From positions 434,001 through 498,000 of the forward strand of contig NZ_CANMDB010000001.1 in the NCBI RefSeq assembly GCF_947496515.1: 64,000 nt of DNA. Direction: 5' to 3'. The notes below the pieces were generated by a model. That model was not told the DNA's origin. It ran no database searches and worked only from the letters and a program-made list of their open reading frames with translations. Source of the DNA: an uncultured Roseobacter sp. (lineage in GTDB: Bacteria; Pseudomonadota; Alphaproteobacteria; Rhodobacterales; Rhodobacteraceae). Every line of letters starts with the position of its first letter. The stretch's first letter is position 1. A program made the position numbers and the translations under genes. Below, piece after piece: positions 17,070-25,671 of this stretch.

Positions 17070-19493
17070 TCAGGCGACATCCTTTGCAGCGCCCCGGGGC
17101 CCGATCAGGCTGGGTGCGTTCCAGATGTCACGCGCGTAGCCCGCAATCGTCCGGTCAGACGAGAACCAGCCCACACGCGCCGTGTTGAGCGCGGCCATCT
17201 TTGTCCAGGCCTGTGCGTCTGCAAAGGCTCGGTCCACCTGCCGCTGTGTGTCAAAGTAGCTGTCGAAATCACAAGTCACGAGGAAATAATCGTGATCCAT
17301 TAACCCTTGCACCAATCCGGTATAGCGGTTCTTGTCCTCGGCTGAGAAGACGCCGCTTTCGATTTGCTGCAGAACACGGGTCAGACGCAGGCTCGCCTCC
17401 ACTGCCCGGCGGGCGTAGTTGGGCTCCGCCCGCCGGGCGGTCACCTCCGCGGCTGTCAGCCCGAAAAGAAAGAAGTTTTCGGCCCCGACACAGTCGCGGA
17501 TTTCCACGTTTGCGCCATCCAGCGTGCCAATCGTCGGCGCGCCATTCAGGGCAAACTTCATATTCCCGGTGCCGGAGGCCTCCTTTCCGGCAGTCGAGAT
17601 CTGCTCGGAGAGATCCGTGGCAGGGATCAGAACTTCCGCCATGGAGACGTTGTAATTCTCCGGATAGACAACCTGCAGCAACTCCTTGGTCGCCGGATCG
17701 GCGTTGATGTGTTTGGCCACATCGTTGATCAGGTGGATGATCTCCTTGGCAACCACGTAGCCGGGGGCCGCCTTGCCGCCAAAGATCTTGACCCGCGGGG
17801 TCCAGTCCCCGTTCGGATTCTCTCGGATCTCGTTCCACAGCGCGACAGTTTCCAGCAGATTCATCAACTGGCGCTTGTATTCGTGAATCCGCTTGATCTG
17901 CACGTCGAACATCGCGTCGGTGTTCAGCGTGACCCCGTCACGGTCCTTGAGCCATTTGGCCAGCCGCGCCTTGTTGAGATCTTTGGCCGTCTGGAATGCG
18001 TCGAGGAACCCAGCGTCGTTCACATGAGCGGTCAGCCCTTCAAGCTGCTGCAGATCGTCCGGCCAGCTGGTGCCGATGGTATCGTTGATCAGAGTGCGCA
18101 AAGGCGGGTTGCAGGTATAAAGCCAGCGGCGCGGCGTGATGCCGTTGGTCTGGTTGATTATCCGTCCCGGATAGTCGCGATTGAGATCGGCAAAGACCGT
18201 CTCTTTCACCAGATCGGAGTGGAGCGCGGAGACACCGTTGACCCGGTGCGCCATCACGAAAGCAAGCTCGCCCATCTTGACCTCACCATGCTCCAGAATG
18301 CGCACCTCGCTGCCGGACTCCGCAAGGTGCCCGGCTTCGATCAATTGGATAAGCTGATGGTGACGCGGCAGGGTCCGGATAAAGAGATCCTCTGGCCACC
18401 GCTCCAGCGCTTCGGGCAGCAGGGTGTGGTTGGTATAGGCCAGCGACGCGCGCGCGATGCGAATGGCCTGCGCCGTCTCCATCCCGTGCAGGTCGATCAG
18501 CTGACGCACCAGTTCCGGTCCCGCGATCGCAGGATGCGTGTCGTTCAGCTGGATCGCCACATGGTCATGCAGCTCCTGCAGATCGCCGCCTTCACTGAGA
18601 AAGCGCCGCAGCAAGTCATGGATGGAAGCCGCGGTAAAGAAATACTCTTGCTTCAGGCGCAGCTCCTTGCCGACCTCGGTGGTGTCATCGGGGTAAAGCA
18701 CGCGGCTGATGGTGCGGGCCAGCGCTTCGGGCGCGCTCGCGGCCATGTAGTCGCCGCGGTTGAAGCTCGCGAGATCAAAGGCGGTGGTGGGCTTGGCAGA
18801 CCACAGCCGCAGCGTATTGGCCCAGCGACCCTGCCAGCCGATGACCGGCGTATCATAGGCCGACGCCATCACCGTTTCCGCCGGATGCCAGACGATTTTA
18901 CCGCTCTCGCTGCTCACATGCCCGCCGAAGTCAATCGGATAGCTGACCTCGGGCCGCTCGAACTCCCATGCGTGACGCTGGGAAAGCCATGTCTCAGCCG
19001 TTTCCATCTGTGCGCCGTTTTCGAAATGTTGCTCGAAAAGCCCGTGCTCGTACCGGATGCCATAGCCATAGGCCGGGATCCCGAGGGTGGAGAGCGAATC
19101 CATGAAGCAGGCCGCCAGACGCCCCAGACCGCCGTTACCGAGGGCCGCATCGGGTTCATTGGCGACGACGGTGCCATAGCTCTGGCCCAGACCTTCGAGC
19201 GCTTGTTCAGCTACTTCGTCCAGACCGAGGTTCACGGCCACATCCTCCACCAGCCGACCGATCAGAAACTCCATCGACAGGTAATAGACGCGCTTGCCCT
19301 TGGCCTCATAGGTCTTGCGGGTGCTCTCGAACCACGGATCGACGACGTGATCGCGCAGGGTCAGCGACAGCGACATGCGCCAGTCGTAGGTTGCAGCATG
19401 CTCGGGATCCTTGCCGAGCGAGTGTTTCAGATGACGCAGAAGATCGGCGCTGAATTGCTCGACCGACACGAGAGGAGACTGGGGTACGGACAT
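17070..19493 (-). CDS. glgP: Glycogen/starch/alpha-glucan phosphorylase (GT35)
   Basis: Releases glucose 1-phosphate from glycogen ends using pyridoxal phosphate. At 807 residues it is normal for the family. The PLP site EASGTGNMKFALNG is present near residue 645, with GTLDGANVEI just after it. The N-terminal GNGGLGRLAACF belongs to the catalytic cleft. It is the first gene of the glg part of the block, and 99 bp separate it from the fructokinase gene, room for an internal promoter. Maltodextrin phosphorylase is a close relative, but context favours glycogen. Confidence 0.95.
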   Translation of the reverse strand: MSVPQSPLVSVEQFSADLLRHLKHSLGKDPEHAATYDWRMSLSLTLRDHVVDPWFESTRKTYEAKGKRVYYLSMEFLIGRLVEDVAVNLGLDEVAEQALEGLGQSYGTVVANEPDAALGNGGLGRLAACFMDSLSTLGIPAYGYGIRYEHGLFEQHFENGAQMETAETWLSQRHAWEFERPEVSYPIDFGGHVSSESGKIVWHPAETVMASAYDTPVIGWQGRWANTLRLWSAKPTTAFDLASFNRGDYMAASAPEALARTISRVLYPDDTTEVGKELRLKQEYFFTAASIHDLLRRFLSEGGDLQELHDHVAIQLNDTHPAIAGPELVRQLIDLHGMETAQAIRIARASLAYTNHTLLPEALERWPEDLFIRTLPRHHQLIQLIEAGHLAESGSEVRILEHGEVKMGELAFVMAHRVNGVSALHSDLVKETVFADLNRDYPGRIINQTNGITPRRWLYTCNPPLRTLINDTIGTSWPDDLQQLEGLTAHVNDAGFLDAFQTAKDLNKARLAKWLKDRDGVTLNTDAMFDVQIKRIHEYKRQLMNLLETVALWNEIRENPNGDWTPRVKIFGGKAAPGYVVAKEIIHLINDVAKHINADPATKELLQVVYPENYNVSMAEVLIPATDLSEQISTAGKEASGTGNMKFALNGAPTIGTLDGANVEIRDCVGAENFFLFGLTAAEVTARRAEPNYARRAVEASLRLTRVLQQIESGVFSAEDKNRYTGLVQGLMDHDYFLVTCDFDSYFDTQRQVDRAFADAQAWTKMAALNTARVGWFSSDRTIAGYARDIWNAPSLIGPRGAAKDVA

Positions 19494-19558
19494 ATGATCT
19501 CTTTTTACAGTTTACGGGTTGGGGAGGATACCCGTCGATGAAATTTGGGACCGTTTAT

Positions 19559-19584
19559 CGGGTTTCGACCTCGAAAAATACCCG
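19559..19584 (-). terminator. Hairpin between fructokinase gene and glgP
   Basis: Read on the minus strand, CGGG, a 3-4 nt bulge, TTTCGA, a 2-nt loop, TCGAAA and CCCG form a 10-bp bulged stem in the 99-bp gap between the fructokinase stop (19593) and the glgP start (19493). It may attenuate read-through from the edd operon or mark a separate glg promoter region. The structure is seen; the function is inferred. Confidence 0.4.
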
Positions 19585-19592
19585 TTTTATGG

Positions 19593-20519
19593 TCATAGCT
19601 CCTTTGCCCAGGGCGGGTTCGCTCCCGCGCGGGACACGGTAATCGCTGCCACCTGTGCGCCTAGTGACAAGGCTGACTTAAGGGCCTCCGCGCTGATGTC
19701 AGAGGCGTTCTGCTTGTTTAACAGGCCCATCTGGTTCAACTGGGCCATCAAGCCTGCGTTAAAGGTATCGCCCGCGCCCACGGTGTCGACCACCGTGGCC
19801 TTACGCGCCGGCACCTCGACGCTCACGCCCCCTGCCGCAAAGGCCGTAGCACCCTCTGCCCCGCGGGTCACCACGACAATCGACGGTCCGGAAGCGCGCA
19901 GGTTTGCGGCCTTTGCAGCCAGATCGTCCTGCCCAGGCACGATCCAGTCCAGATCCTCGTCCGACACTTTGACCATATCCGCGAGCGCGATCATCCGCTC
20001 CAGCCGCGCGCGGTACCGGCTCTCGTCCCGGATGAACGCCGCGCGGATGTTCGGGTCCAGTACGATGAGCCGCCGCTCCGCCTCGCGAGCGGCCAGCGCT
20101 GCGTAGAACTCCGCACAGGGCTCACTGATCAGGCTGATACCGCCGAAGTAGAGCGCCTGCACCGCCTCATCGAGATCGGGCAAAGCCTCCGGGTCCAACA
20201 TCCGCCCCGCGGTGTTTTCGTCATAGAACGTATAGCGCGCCTGACCGTTGGTCAGCTCCACAAAGGCCAGTGTCGTCGGCAGATGAGAGCGCAAAACATG
20301 GCTACAATCCACATGGCTGTCGGCCAGACCCTGCATCAGCTGAACCCCAAAGAGATCCTCCGACACGCCCGTCAGAAACCCCGCGGGTTGGCCGAGACGA
20401 CCGAGGGCAATGGCCGTGTTGAAGATCGCACCGCCCACGTGCGGCGTGAACCCCGCACGGCCGTTTGCATCCGTTGTCGGGATCATGTCGATCAGCGCTT
20501 CACCGCAACATAAGATCAT
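19593..20519 (-). CDS. PfkB-family carbohydrate kinase (probable fructokinase)
   Basis: Likely phosphorylates fructose at C6 in the cytoplasm, feeding the Entner-Doudoroff enzymes encoded just upstream. The 308 residues show the PfkB/ribokinase fold with the N-terminal motif GGAIFNTAIALGRLG near 30-44 and the C-terminal signature DTVGAGDTFNAG, whose catalytic Asp lies near residue 251. It lies 33 bp after eda. 2-Keto-3-deoxygluconate kinase is a related possibility, but the GEALIDMIP start and presence of a fructose-type transporter favour fructokinase. Confidence 0.85.
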   Translation of the reverse strand: MILCCGEALIDMIPTTDANGRAGFTPHVGGAIFNTAIALGRLGQPAGFLTGVSEDLFGVQLMQGLADSHVDCSHVLRSHLPTTLAFVELTNGQARYTFYDENTAGRMLDPEALPDLDEAVQALYFGGISLISEPCAEFYAALAAREAERRLIVLDPNIRAAFIRDESRYRARLERMIALADMVKVSDEDLDWIVPGQDDLAAKAANLRASGPSIVVVTRGAEGATAFAAGGVSVEVPARKATVVDTVGAGDTFNAGLMAQLNQMGLLNKQNASDISAEALKSALSLGAQVAAITVSRAGANPPWAKEL

Positions 20520-20552
20520 ATTCTTACTCCTTCCGGTGCGCGCGCACCGGTC

Positions 20553-21194
20553 TCAGGCCTTGAGCGTGGCCGCATCGCGGGCCAGCGCCTCGATCCCGGA
20601 CCAGTTGCCCGCATTGACCATCGCCGCGGGGGCAACCCAGCTGCCACCAGCGCAGAGGACATTGGGCAGATCAAGATAGCTCTGCGCGTTCTGCGGGCTG
20701 ACACCCCCAGTCGGGCAAAAGGAGATCTGGGGCAAGGGCGCGCCGATCGCCTTGAGCGCAGGCGCGCCACCCGAGGCCTCTGCAGGGAAAAACTTGAGCA
20801 TGTCATAGCCGCGTTCCAGCAGCCGCATTGCCTCCGACGCGGTGGCGGCACCCGCCAGCAACGGCAAGCCTTCGGCCTCGCAGGCCGCGATCAGCTTGTC
20901 CGTGGCCCCCGGCGAGACACCAAAGGTGGCGCCTGCGGCCTTGGCGTTCTTGACATCCTCGGGTGTGACCAGCGTGCCGGCTCCCACAACGCCACCCGGC
21001 ACCTTGGCCATGGCCGCAATTGCATCGAGAGCTGCGGGCGTGCGCAGCGTCACCTCTAGCGCGGGCAGACCGCCTGCGACGAGCGCTTCGGCCAAGGGCT
21101 GGGCGGTGGCGCCATCCTCGACGACCAGCACGGGTACGATGGGCGCCAGCATGCAGATCTCACGCGCGCGTTTGCTCGCCTCTAAGGGGGTCAT
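20553..21194 (-). CDS. eda: KDPG aldolase (2-dehydro-3-deoxyphosphogluconate aldolase)
   Basis: Cleaves KDPG into pyruvate and glyceraldehyde 3-phosphate, the last step of the Entner-Doudoroff pathway. The 213 residues are typical for this class I aldolase. E47 in EVTLRT is the general base, and the Schiff-base lysine is K134 in LKFFPAEASGG. GAGTLVTPED (71-80) is also conserved. It lies 15 bp after edd. The fructokinase gene follows. Confidence 0.96.
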   Translation of the reverse strand: MTPLEASKRAREICMLAPIVPVLVVEDGATAQPLAEALVAGGLPALEVTLRTPAALDAIAAMAKVPGGVVGAGTLVTPEDVKNAKAAGATFGVSPGATDKLIAACEAEGLPLLAGAATASEAMRLLERGYDMLKFFPAEASGGAPALKAIGAPLPQISFCPTGGVSPQNAQSYLDLPNVLCAGGSWVAPAAMVNAGNWSGIEALARDAATLKA

Positions 21195-21209
21195 GGAGAA
21201 AGTCCTTTC

Positions 21210-23015
21210 CTAGAACAGAACGCTGGCGCCAGTATCCGCCGTGCCGACGGACCGGCGGAATTGCGCAAAAAGCTCACGGCCCAGCCCGTATTCATTGGCG
21301 CCCAGATTGATCGTGACAGGCGCCCGGTCGAGCACACCGGGCGTCAGGATGTTCAGATCGCCTGCAACGGCGTCCACCCGCAGGATGTCGCCATCCTGCA
21401 GCTTGGCGATGGCGCCACCGTCCAACGCCTCGGGGCTGACGTGGATCGCGGCGGGCACGGAACCGGAAGCGCCTGACATGCGCCCGTCCGTAACCAGCGC
21501 TACGTTGATCCCGCGCGCTTGCAGGTTTTTCAAAAGCGGCGTGAGGCTGTGCAACTCCGGCATGCCGTTGGCCTTGGGCCCCTGAAAGCGCACGACGACA
21601 ACGGTGTCGTCCTCGATCTCGCGGGCCTTGCAGGCGGCTTTCACTTCTTCCTGATCGTTGAAGATGCGCACCGGTGCTTCGACGATTCTGTGCTCGGGTT
21701 TGACGGCCGAGACCTTCATGACCGCGTTGCCAAGCGTCCCGCTCATGCGTTTCAGCCCGCCCGTCGACTGGAAAGGATCCGTTGCAGGGCGCAGGATCTT
21801 CTCGTTGAGGCTGTGGGTCGTTCCGGGTTCCCACACCGCCTTGCCGTCCTTCAGCTTGGGCTCCTGGGTGTAAAGCTCCAGACCGCCGCCCGCGACCGTC
21901 TTGGTATCGCCGTGCAACAGCCCCGCCTCCAGCAGCTGACCGATCATGAAGCCCAGACCGCCCGCGGCGTGGAAGTGGTTCACATCCGCAAGACCGTTGG
22001 GATAGACCCGCGCAAGCAAAGGCGTGACCTCGGACAGATCCGAAAAATCCTGCCAGTCGAGGATGATCCCGCCCGCGCGTGCCATGGCAACGAGGTGAAT
22101 GAGCAGGTTGGTGGAGCCTCCGGTCGCGTTGAGCCCGATAATCCCGTTCACAAAGGCTTTTTCGTCCAACACATCGCAGACGGGAAGATAATTGTCGCCA
22201 AGGTCGCTGTGGGCAATTGCAGCTTGTGCACCCGCCTTGGTCAGCGCATCTCGCAAGCCGGTATTGGGCGTGACGAAGCTGGTCCCTGGCAGATGCATGC
22301 CCATGAATTCCATGAGCATCTGGTTGGTGTTGGCCGTGCCGTAGAAGGTACAGGTGCCGGGTCCGTGATAGGCGCCCATCTCCGCCTCCATAAGGGCGGC
22401 GCGGTCCACTTCTCCAGCGGCGAACTTCTGGCGGACCTGGGATTTCTCCTCATTCGAGAGGCCGGAGGTCATGGGCCCCGCGGGCAGGAAGACCGTTGGA
22501 ATGTGACCGAAGGTCTGGGCGGCGATGATCAGGCCCGGCACGATCTTGTCGCAGACGCCCAGATAGACCGCTGCATCGAAGGTGTTGTGGGTCATGGCGA
22601 TGCCCGTCGCCATGGCAATGAGATCGCGGGAGAAGAGGCTGAGCTCCATGCCCGGCTCCCCTTGCGTGACACCGTCGCACATCGCGGGAACGCCGCCTGC
22701 AACCTGCGCCGTCGCCCCCACCTCGCGCGCCGCTTCGCGAATGACCTCCGGGTAGCGCTCAAACGGCTGATGGGCCGAGAGCATGTCATTATAGGTCGTC
22801 ACGATGGCAAGATTGGGTGCCTGCTCGGTCGCGAGTTTGTCCTGATCCGGGCCCGCGCCCGCATAGGCATGCGCCTGCCCGCTGCAGCTCAGATGGCCGC
22901 GCGCCGGTCCTTTGACGCGCGCCGCCTGCATGCGGGCCAGATAATCGCCCCGCGGTCCTTCACTGCGGGTGATGATCCGGTCCGTGACGCGGGTGATGGT
23001 GTCGTTCAGTTTCAT
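21210..23015 (-). CDS. edd: 6-phosphogluconate dehydratase
   Basis: Dehydrates 6-phosphogluconate to KDPG. The 601 residues belong to the IlvD/Edd family. Iron-sulfur ligands by alignment with E. coli Edd are C155 (LGVCDKIVPG) and C222 (PGTCTFYGTANTN), with the expected 67-residue spacing. MCDGVTQGEPGMELSL (112-127) is the Edd-specific substrate loop. The gene is 42 bp downstream of gap and 15 bp upstream of eda, which fits a gap-edd-eda-fructokinase operon. Confidence 0.97.
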   Translation of the reverse strand: MKLNDTITRVTDRIITRSEGPRGDYLARMQAARVKGPARGHLSCSGQAHAYAGAGPDQDKLATEQAPNLAIVTTYNDMLSAHQPFERYPEVIREAAREVGATAQVAGGVPAMCDGVTQGEPGMELSLFSRDLIAMATGIAMTHNTFDAAVYLGVCDKIVPGLIIAAQTFGHIPTVFLPAGPMTSGLSNEEKSQVRQKFAAGEVDRAALMEAEMGAYHGPGTCTFYGTANTNQMLMEFMGMHLPGTSFVTPNTGLRDALTKAGAQAAIAHSDLGDNYLPVCDVLDEKAFVNGIIGLNATGGSTNLLIHLVAMARAGGIILDWQDFSDLSEVTPLLARVYPNGLADVNHFHAAGGLGFMIGQLLEAGLLHGDTKTVAGGGLELYTQEPKLKDGKAVWEPGTTHSLNEKILRPATDPFQSTGGLKRMSGTLGNAVMKVSAVKPEHRIVEAPVRIFNDQEEVKAACKAREIEDDTVVVVRFQGPKANGMPELHSLTPLLKNLQARGINVALVTDGRMSGASGSVPAAIHVSPEALDGGAIAKLQDGDILRVDAVAGDLNILTPGVLDRAPVTINLGANEYGLGRELFAQFRRSVGTADTGASVLF

Positions 23016-23057
23016 CTCGGTTCCCTCCGGTCCCTGGACGTCTGAAAGCGCTGCCCC

Positions 23058-24065
23058 TCAGGTTTTGGACAGCGCCGCAAGCTTGCGCCCGGTGTCGATC
23101 ATCCGGTTGGCAAAGCCCCATTCATTGTCATACCAGCTGACGATCCGCACCAGCCCGTCCTTGGTGACGCTGGTCTGGGGCGCGGCAAAGCTGGATGAAT
23201 GCGCATCGTGGTTGTAGTCGATCGATACGGTCGGGTCGGTCTCATAGGAGAGTACCCCTTTGAGCTCGCCCTCGGCCGCCTCCTTCATCGCGGCGTTGAT
23301 TGCGTCGGCGGTGGCGGGCTTTTCGGTGATGCAGGTCAGATCCACCAAGGATACGTTCGGCGTGGGCACACGGATCGCAGAGCCTTCGAGCTTGCCTTCC
23401 AGATGCGGCAGCACCAGCGAGATCGCCTTGGCCGCTCCGGTGGATGTGGGCACCATCGACACGGCCGCCGCGCGCCCGCGGTAAAGATCCTTGTGCGGTG
23501 CGTCATGGGACGGCTGGTCACCCGTGTAGGCGTGCACGGTCGTCATGTAGCCGGTTTTGATCCCGAAGGCCTTGTCGAGCACATAGGCCACGGGAGCGAG
23601 GCAGTTGGTGGTGCAGGACGCGTTGGAGATGACGATATCGTCCTTTGTCATCTCCTTGTCATTGACACCGAACACGATCGTGCGGTCTGCACCGGCACCC
23701 GGGGCGGAAATCAGAACCCGCTTTGATCCATTCTTCAGGTGCTCGGCTGCCTTGTCGCGCGCGGTGAAAAAGCCCGTGCATTCCATTGCCACATCGATCC
23801 CATCCCACGGCAATTCCGCAGGGTTGCGGATCGCGGTGACGGCAATCTCGCGGCCATTGACCACCAGCGCGTCTCCCTTGACACTCACATCGGCCTTCAG
23901 ACGGCCGTGCACGCTGTCGTATTTCAGCAGATGCGCCAGTGTCTCCGGCGAGGACAGATCGTTGATTGCCACAACCTCAAGGTCCGTCACCTCATTCTCG
24001 ATCATCGCCCGCAGGACACCGCGACCGATGCGGCCAAACCCGTTGATTGCAATTGCGTGAGACAT
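23058..24065 (-). CDS. gap: Glyceraldehyde-3-phosphate dehydrogenase (type I)
   Basis: Oxidises glyceraldehyde 3-phosphate, the product of the Eda reaction encoded two genes downstream. The 335 residues have the NAD-binding NGFGRIGRGVLRA (8-20), the active-site cysteine C151 in SNASCTTNC and the catalytic H178 in VHAYTGDQ. The DLS at 36-38 after the second beta strand suits NAD over NADP. As first gene of the operon it has a LacI-type palindrome about 50 bp upstream. Pairing gap with edd and eda suggests this copy serves Entner-Doudoroff catabolism; other gap copies may exist elsewhere. Confidence 0.96.
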   Translation of the reverse strand: MSHAIAINGFGRIGRGVLRAMIENEVTDLEVVAINDLSSPETLAHLLKYDSVHGRLKADVSVKGDALVVNGREIAVTAIRNPAELPWDGIDVAMECTGFFTARDKAAEHLKNGSKRVLISAPGAGADRTIVFGVNDKEMTKDDIVISNASCTTNCLAPVAYVLDKAFGIKTGYMTTVHAYTGDQPSHDAPHKDLYRGRAAAVSMVPTSTGAAKAISLVLPHLEGKLEGSAIRVPTPNVSLVDLTCITEKPATADAINAAMKEAAEGELKGVLSYETDPTVSIDYNHDAHSSSFAAPQTSVTKDGLVRIVSWYDNEWGFANRMIDTGRKLAALSKT

Positions 24066-24111
24066 CTTCTTTCTCCAGACCTGTTTCCGCCGCGACGCGG
24101 CCTTATTCGCT

Positions 24112-24125
24112 CGTTAGCGCTAACG
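24112..24125. promoter_or_regulatory. LacI-type operator upstream of gap-edd-eda
   Basis: CGTTAGCGCTAACG is a perfect 14-bp palindrome with the central CG expected for LacI/GalR-family operators. It lies 47 bp upstream of the gap ATG. Caulobacter XylR is a LacI-family repressor with an operator of closely similar form. No LacI-family gene is in the window, so the regulator must be encoded elsewhere. Only one copy was seen. Confidence 0.7.
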
Positions 24126-24253
24126 ACCACAGTTGAGCGAAAAGATCAACGGTCCTTAGCGCAGCTTTCAGGCCCAAACCGGGCCATGGCATGTTGCCGC
24201 GACACGCCATTGCAGCGGGCACACACGCTCAACTTGCATAAAAGCACGCTATT

Positions 24254-24898
24254 TCAGCTTTGTGACCCCTCGTTCGCGAAAAACACGTCCACAGGCAACA
24301 TCGCCTTTTGCACACGGTTCGCGTTGGGCAGATCGTTGCCTTCGGCGCGCATCTGAGCCGCTGTTTCGTCCAGACCCGCATCCCGCCACCGCTGCAAAAG
24401 CCGCGCGCGCAAGACCTCCCACGCGACCTCAAGGCCCACGCTGAGATCCCAGTGAGTGGACAGTCCTCGCCAGGGTGCCTCGTCCAGCAGCAAATAGTTA
24501 CCTTCGACAATCACCGTATCACAGGCCGGATCGAGCTGCCCTGCCCCGGCAATAGCCAGATCGCGCGACCGGTCAAAAAGCGGGTAGTAAACCACCTCCT
24601 CATTGGCCAGCGCGGGCATCAGCCGTGAGAAACCGCCCACGTCGAAGGTTTCCGGCGCGCCCTTGCGCGGCAGCAGCCCCGCGTGCTCCAGAAGAGCGTT
24701 GTCCAGATGAAATCCGTCCATCGGCACAACCCGCGCCGCGCATCCGCGGTCAACAAGGGCCTCGGCCAGTCGGGCAGCGAGGGTCGATTTACCACTACCG
24801 GGTGGCCCGGCCAGTGCCACCAGCCTCCGCCGATGCGCGCGCGGCGCGGCAAGCACCGCGTCGGCCAAGTCAGACAGATCCCGCATCCGTTCGCTCAC
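24254..24898 (-). CDS. frcK: P-loop kinase of the FrcK / uridine kinase-like family
   Basis: P-loop kinase that belongs, by position, to the frcBCAK fructose uptake operon described in Sinorhizobium. The 214 residues have a Walker A motif GPPGSGKST at 31-39, a DGFHLDN motif near 80 and VIVEGNYLL near 128, a pattern shared with uridine and pantothenate kinases. The GTG start at 24898 overlaps the frcA stop (GTGA). The substrate is unknown; phosphorylation of the imported sugar is a family-level guess. Confidence is high for the fold and lower for the name. Confidence 0.75.
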   Translation of the reverse strand: MSERMRDLSDLADAVLAAPRAHRRRLVALAGPPGSGKSTLAARLAEALVDRGCAARVVPMDGFHLDNALLEHAGLLPRKGAPETFDVGGFSRLMPALANEEVVYYPLFDRSRDLAIAGAGQLDPACDTVIVEGNYLLLDEAPWRGLSTHWDLSVGLEVAWEVLRARLLQRWRDAGLDETAAQMRAEGNDLPNANRVQKAMLPVDVFFANEGSQS

Positions 24899-25671
24899 GC
24901 GGCGGCGGCGTCGGAGGGCGGCTCCTTAGCACCGGTCATGAAGGCCACTGCGTCCGACATCGTGTAGTCCTTGGGATCAATGAGGCACAGGCGCTTACCC
25001 AGACGGTGCACATGGATGCGGTCCGCCACTTCAAACACATGCGGCATATTGTGACTGATCAGGATGATCGGGATACCGCGCGATTTCACGTCGGCGATCA
25101 ACTCCAGCACGCGGCGCGATTCCTTGACGCCGAGGGCCGCCGTGGGCTCGTCCAGGATGATCACCTTGGAGCCGAAAGCCGCGGCCCGCGCGACCGCCAC
25201 ACCCTGACGCTGCCCGCCCGAGAGCGTCTCTACCGCCTGATTGATGTTCTGGATGGTCATCAACCCCAGTTCGGACAGCTTGTCGCGCGCGATGCGCTCC
25301 ATCTCTGCCCGGTCCAGCTGGCGCAGCCATTTGCCCCGAAAACCCGGTTTGCGGATCTCCCGCCCCATGAACATGTTGTCAGCGATGGACAAAGCGGGCG
25401 ACATGGCCAGCGTCTGGTACACCGTCTCGATGCCCTCGTTACGCGCATCTATGGGCGAGGTGAAGTTGACCTTCTTGCCTTCGAGGTAGACCTCGCCGTC
25501 GTCAGGGATCACCGCCCCAGATACCGCCTTGATGAGAGAGGATTTACCCGCACCATTGTCGCCGATCACCGCCAGGATCTCGCCCGGCATCAGATCGAAA
25601 TCACAATGATCCAGCGCGGTGACGCGCCCGTAGCGCTTGACCAGATTGCGGCCTTTGAGGATGGGTTCCAT
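24895..25671 (-). CDS. frcA: Fructose-type sugar ABC transporter ATPase FrcA
   Basis: Energises the FrcBCA sugar importer at the inner membrane. The ATG at 25671 (TAATG overlap with frcC) gives 258 residues, a single ABC domain, unlike the double-domain RbsA or XylG. Walker A is GDNGAGKS (37-44), the signature LSGGQ is at 150-154 and Walker B is VIILDEP (170-176). A longer frame to 25749 would lie inside frcC and lacks family similarity at its N-terminus. The family transports fructose, mannose and ribose in rhizobia. Confidence 0.9.
   Translation of the reverse strand: MEPILKGRNLVKRYGRVTALDHCDFDLMPGEILAVIGDNGAGKSSLIKAVSGAVIPDDGEVYLEGKKVNFTSPIDARNEGIETVYQTLAMSPALSIADNMFMGREIRKPGFRGKWLRQLDRAEMERIARDKLSELGLMTIQNINQAVETLSGGQRQGVAVARAAAFGSKVIILDEPTAALGVKESRRVLELIADVKSRGIPIILISHNMPHVFEVADRIHVHRLGKRLCLIDPKDYTMSDAVAFMTGAKEPPSDAAAA

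Noticed and set aside
15027-19541. Very long plus-strand open frames (614 and 725 codons) opposite glgB and glgP
   Set aside because: Both glg genes have full catalytic motifs; the opposite frames show no domain pattern and arise from GC-rich codon usage.
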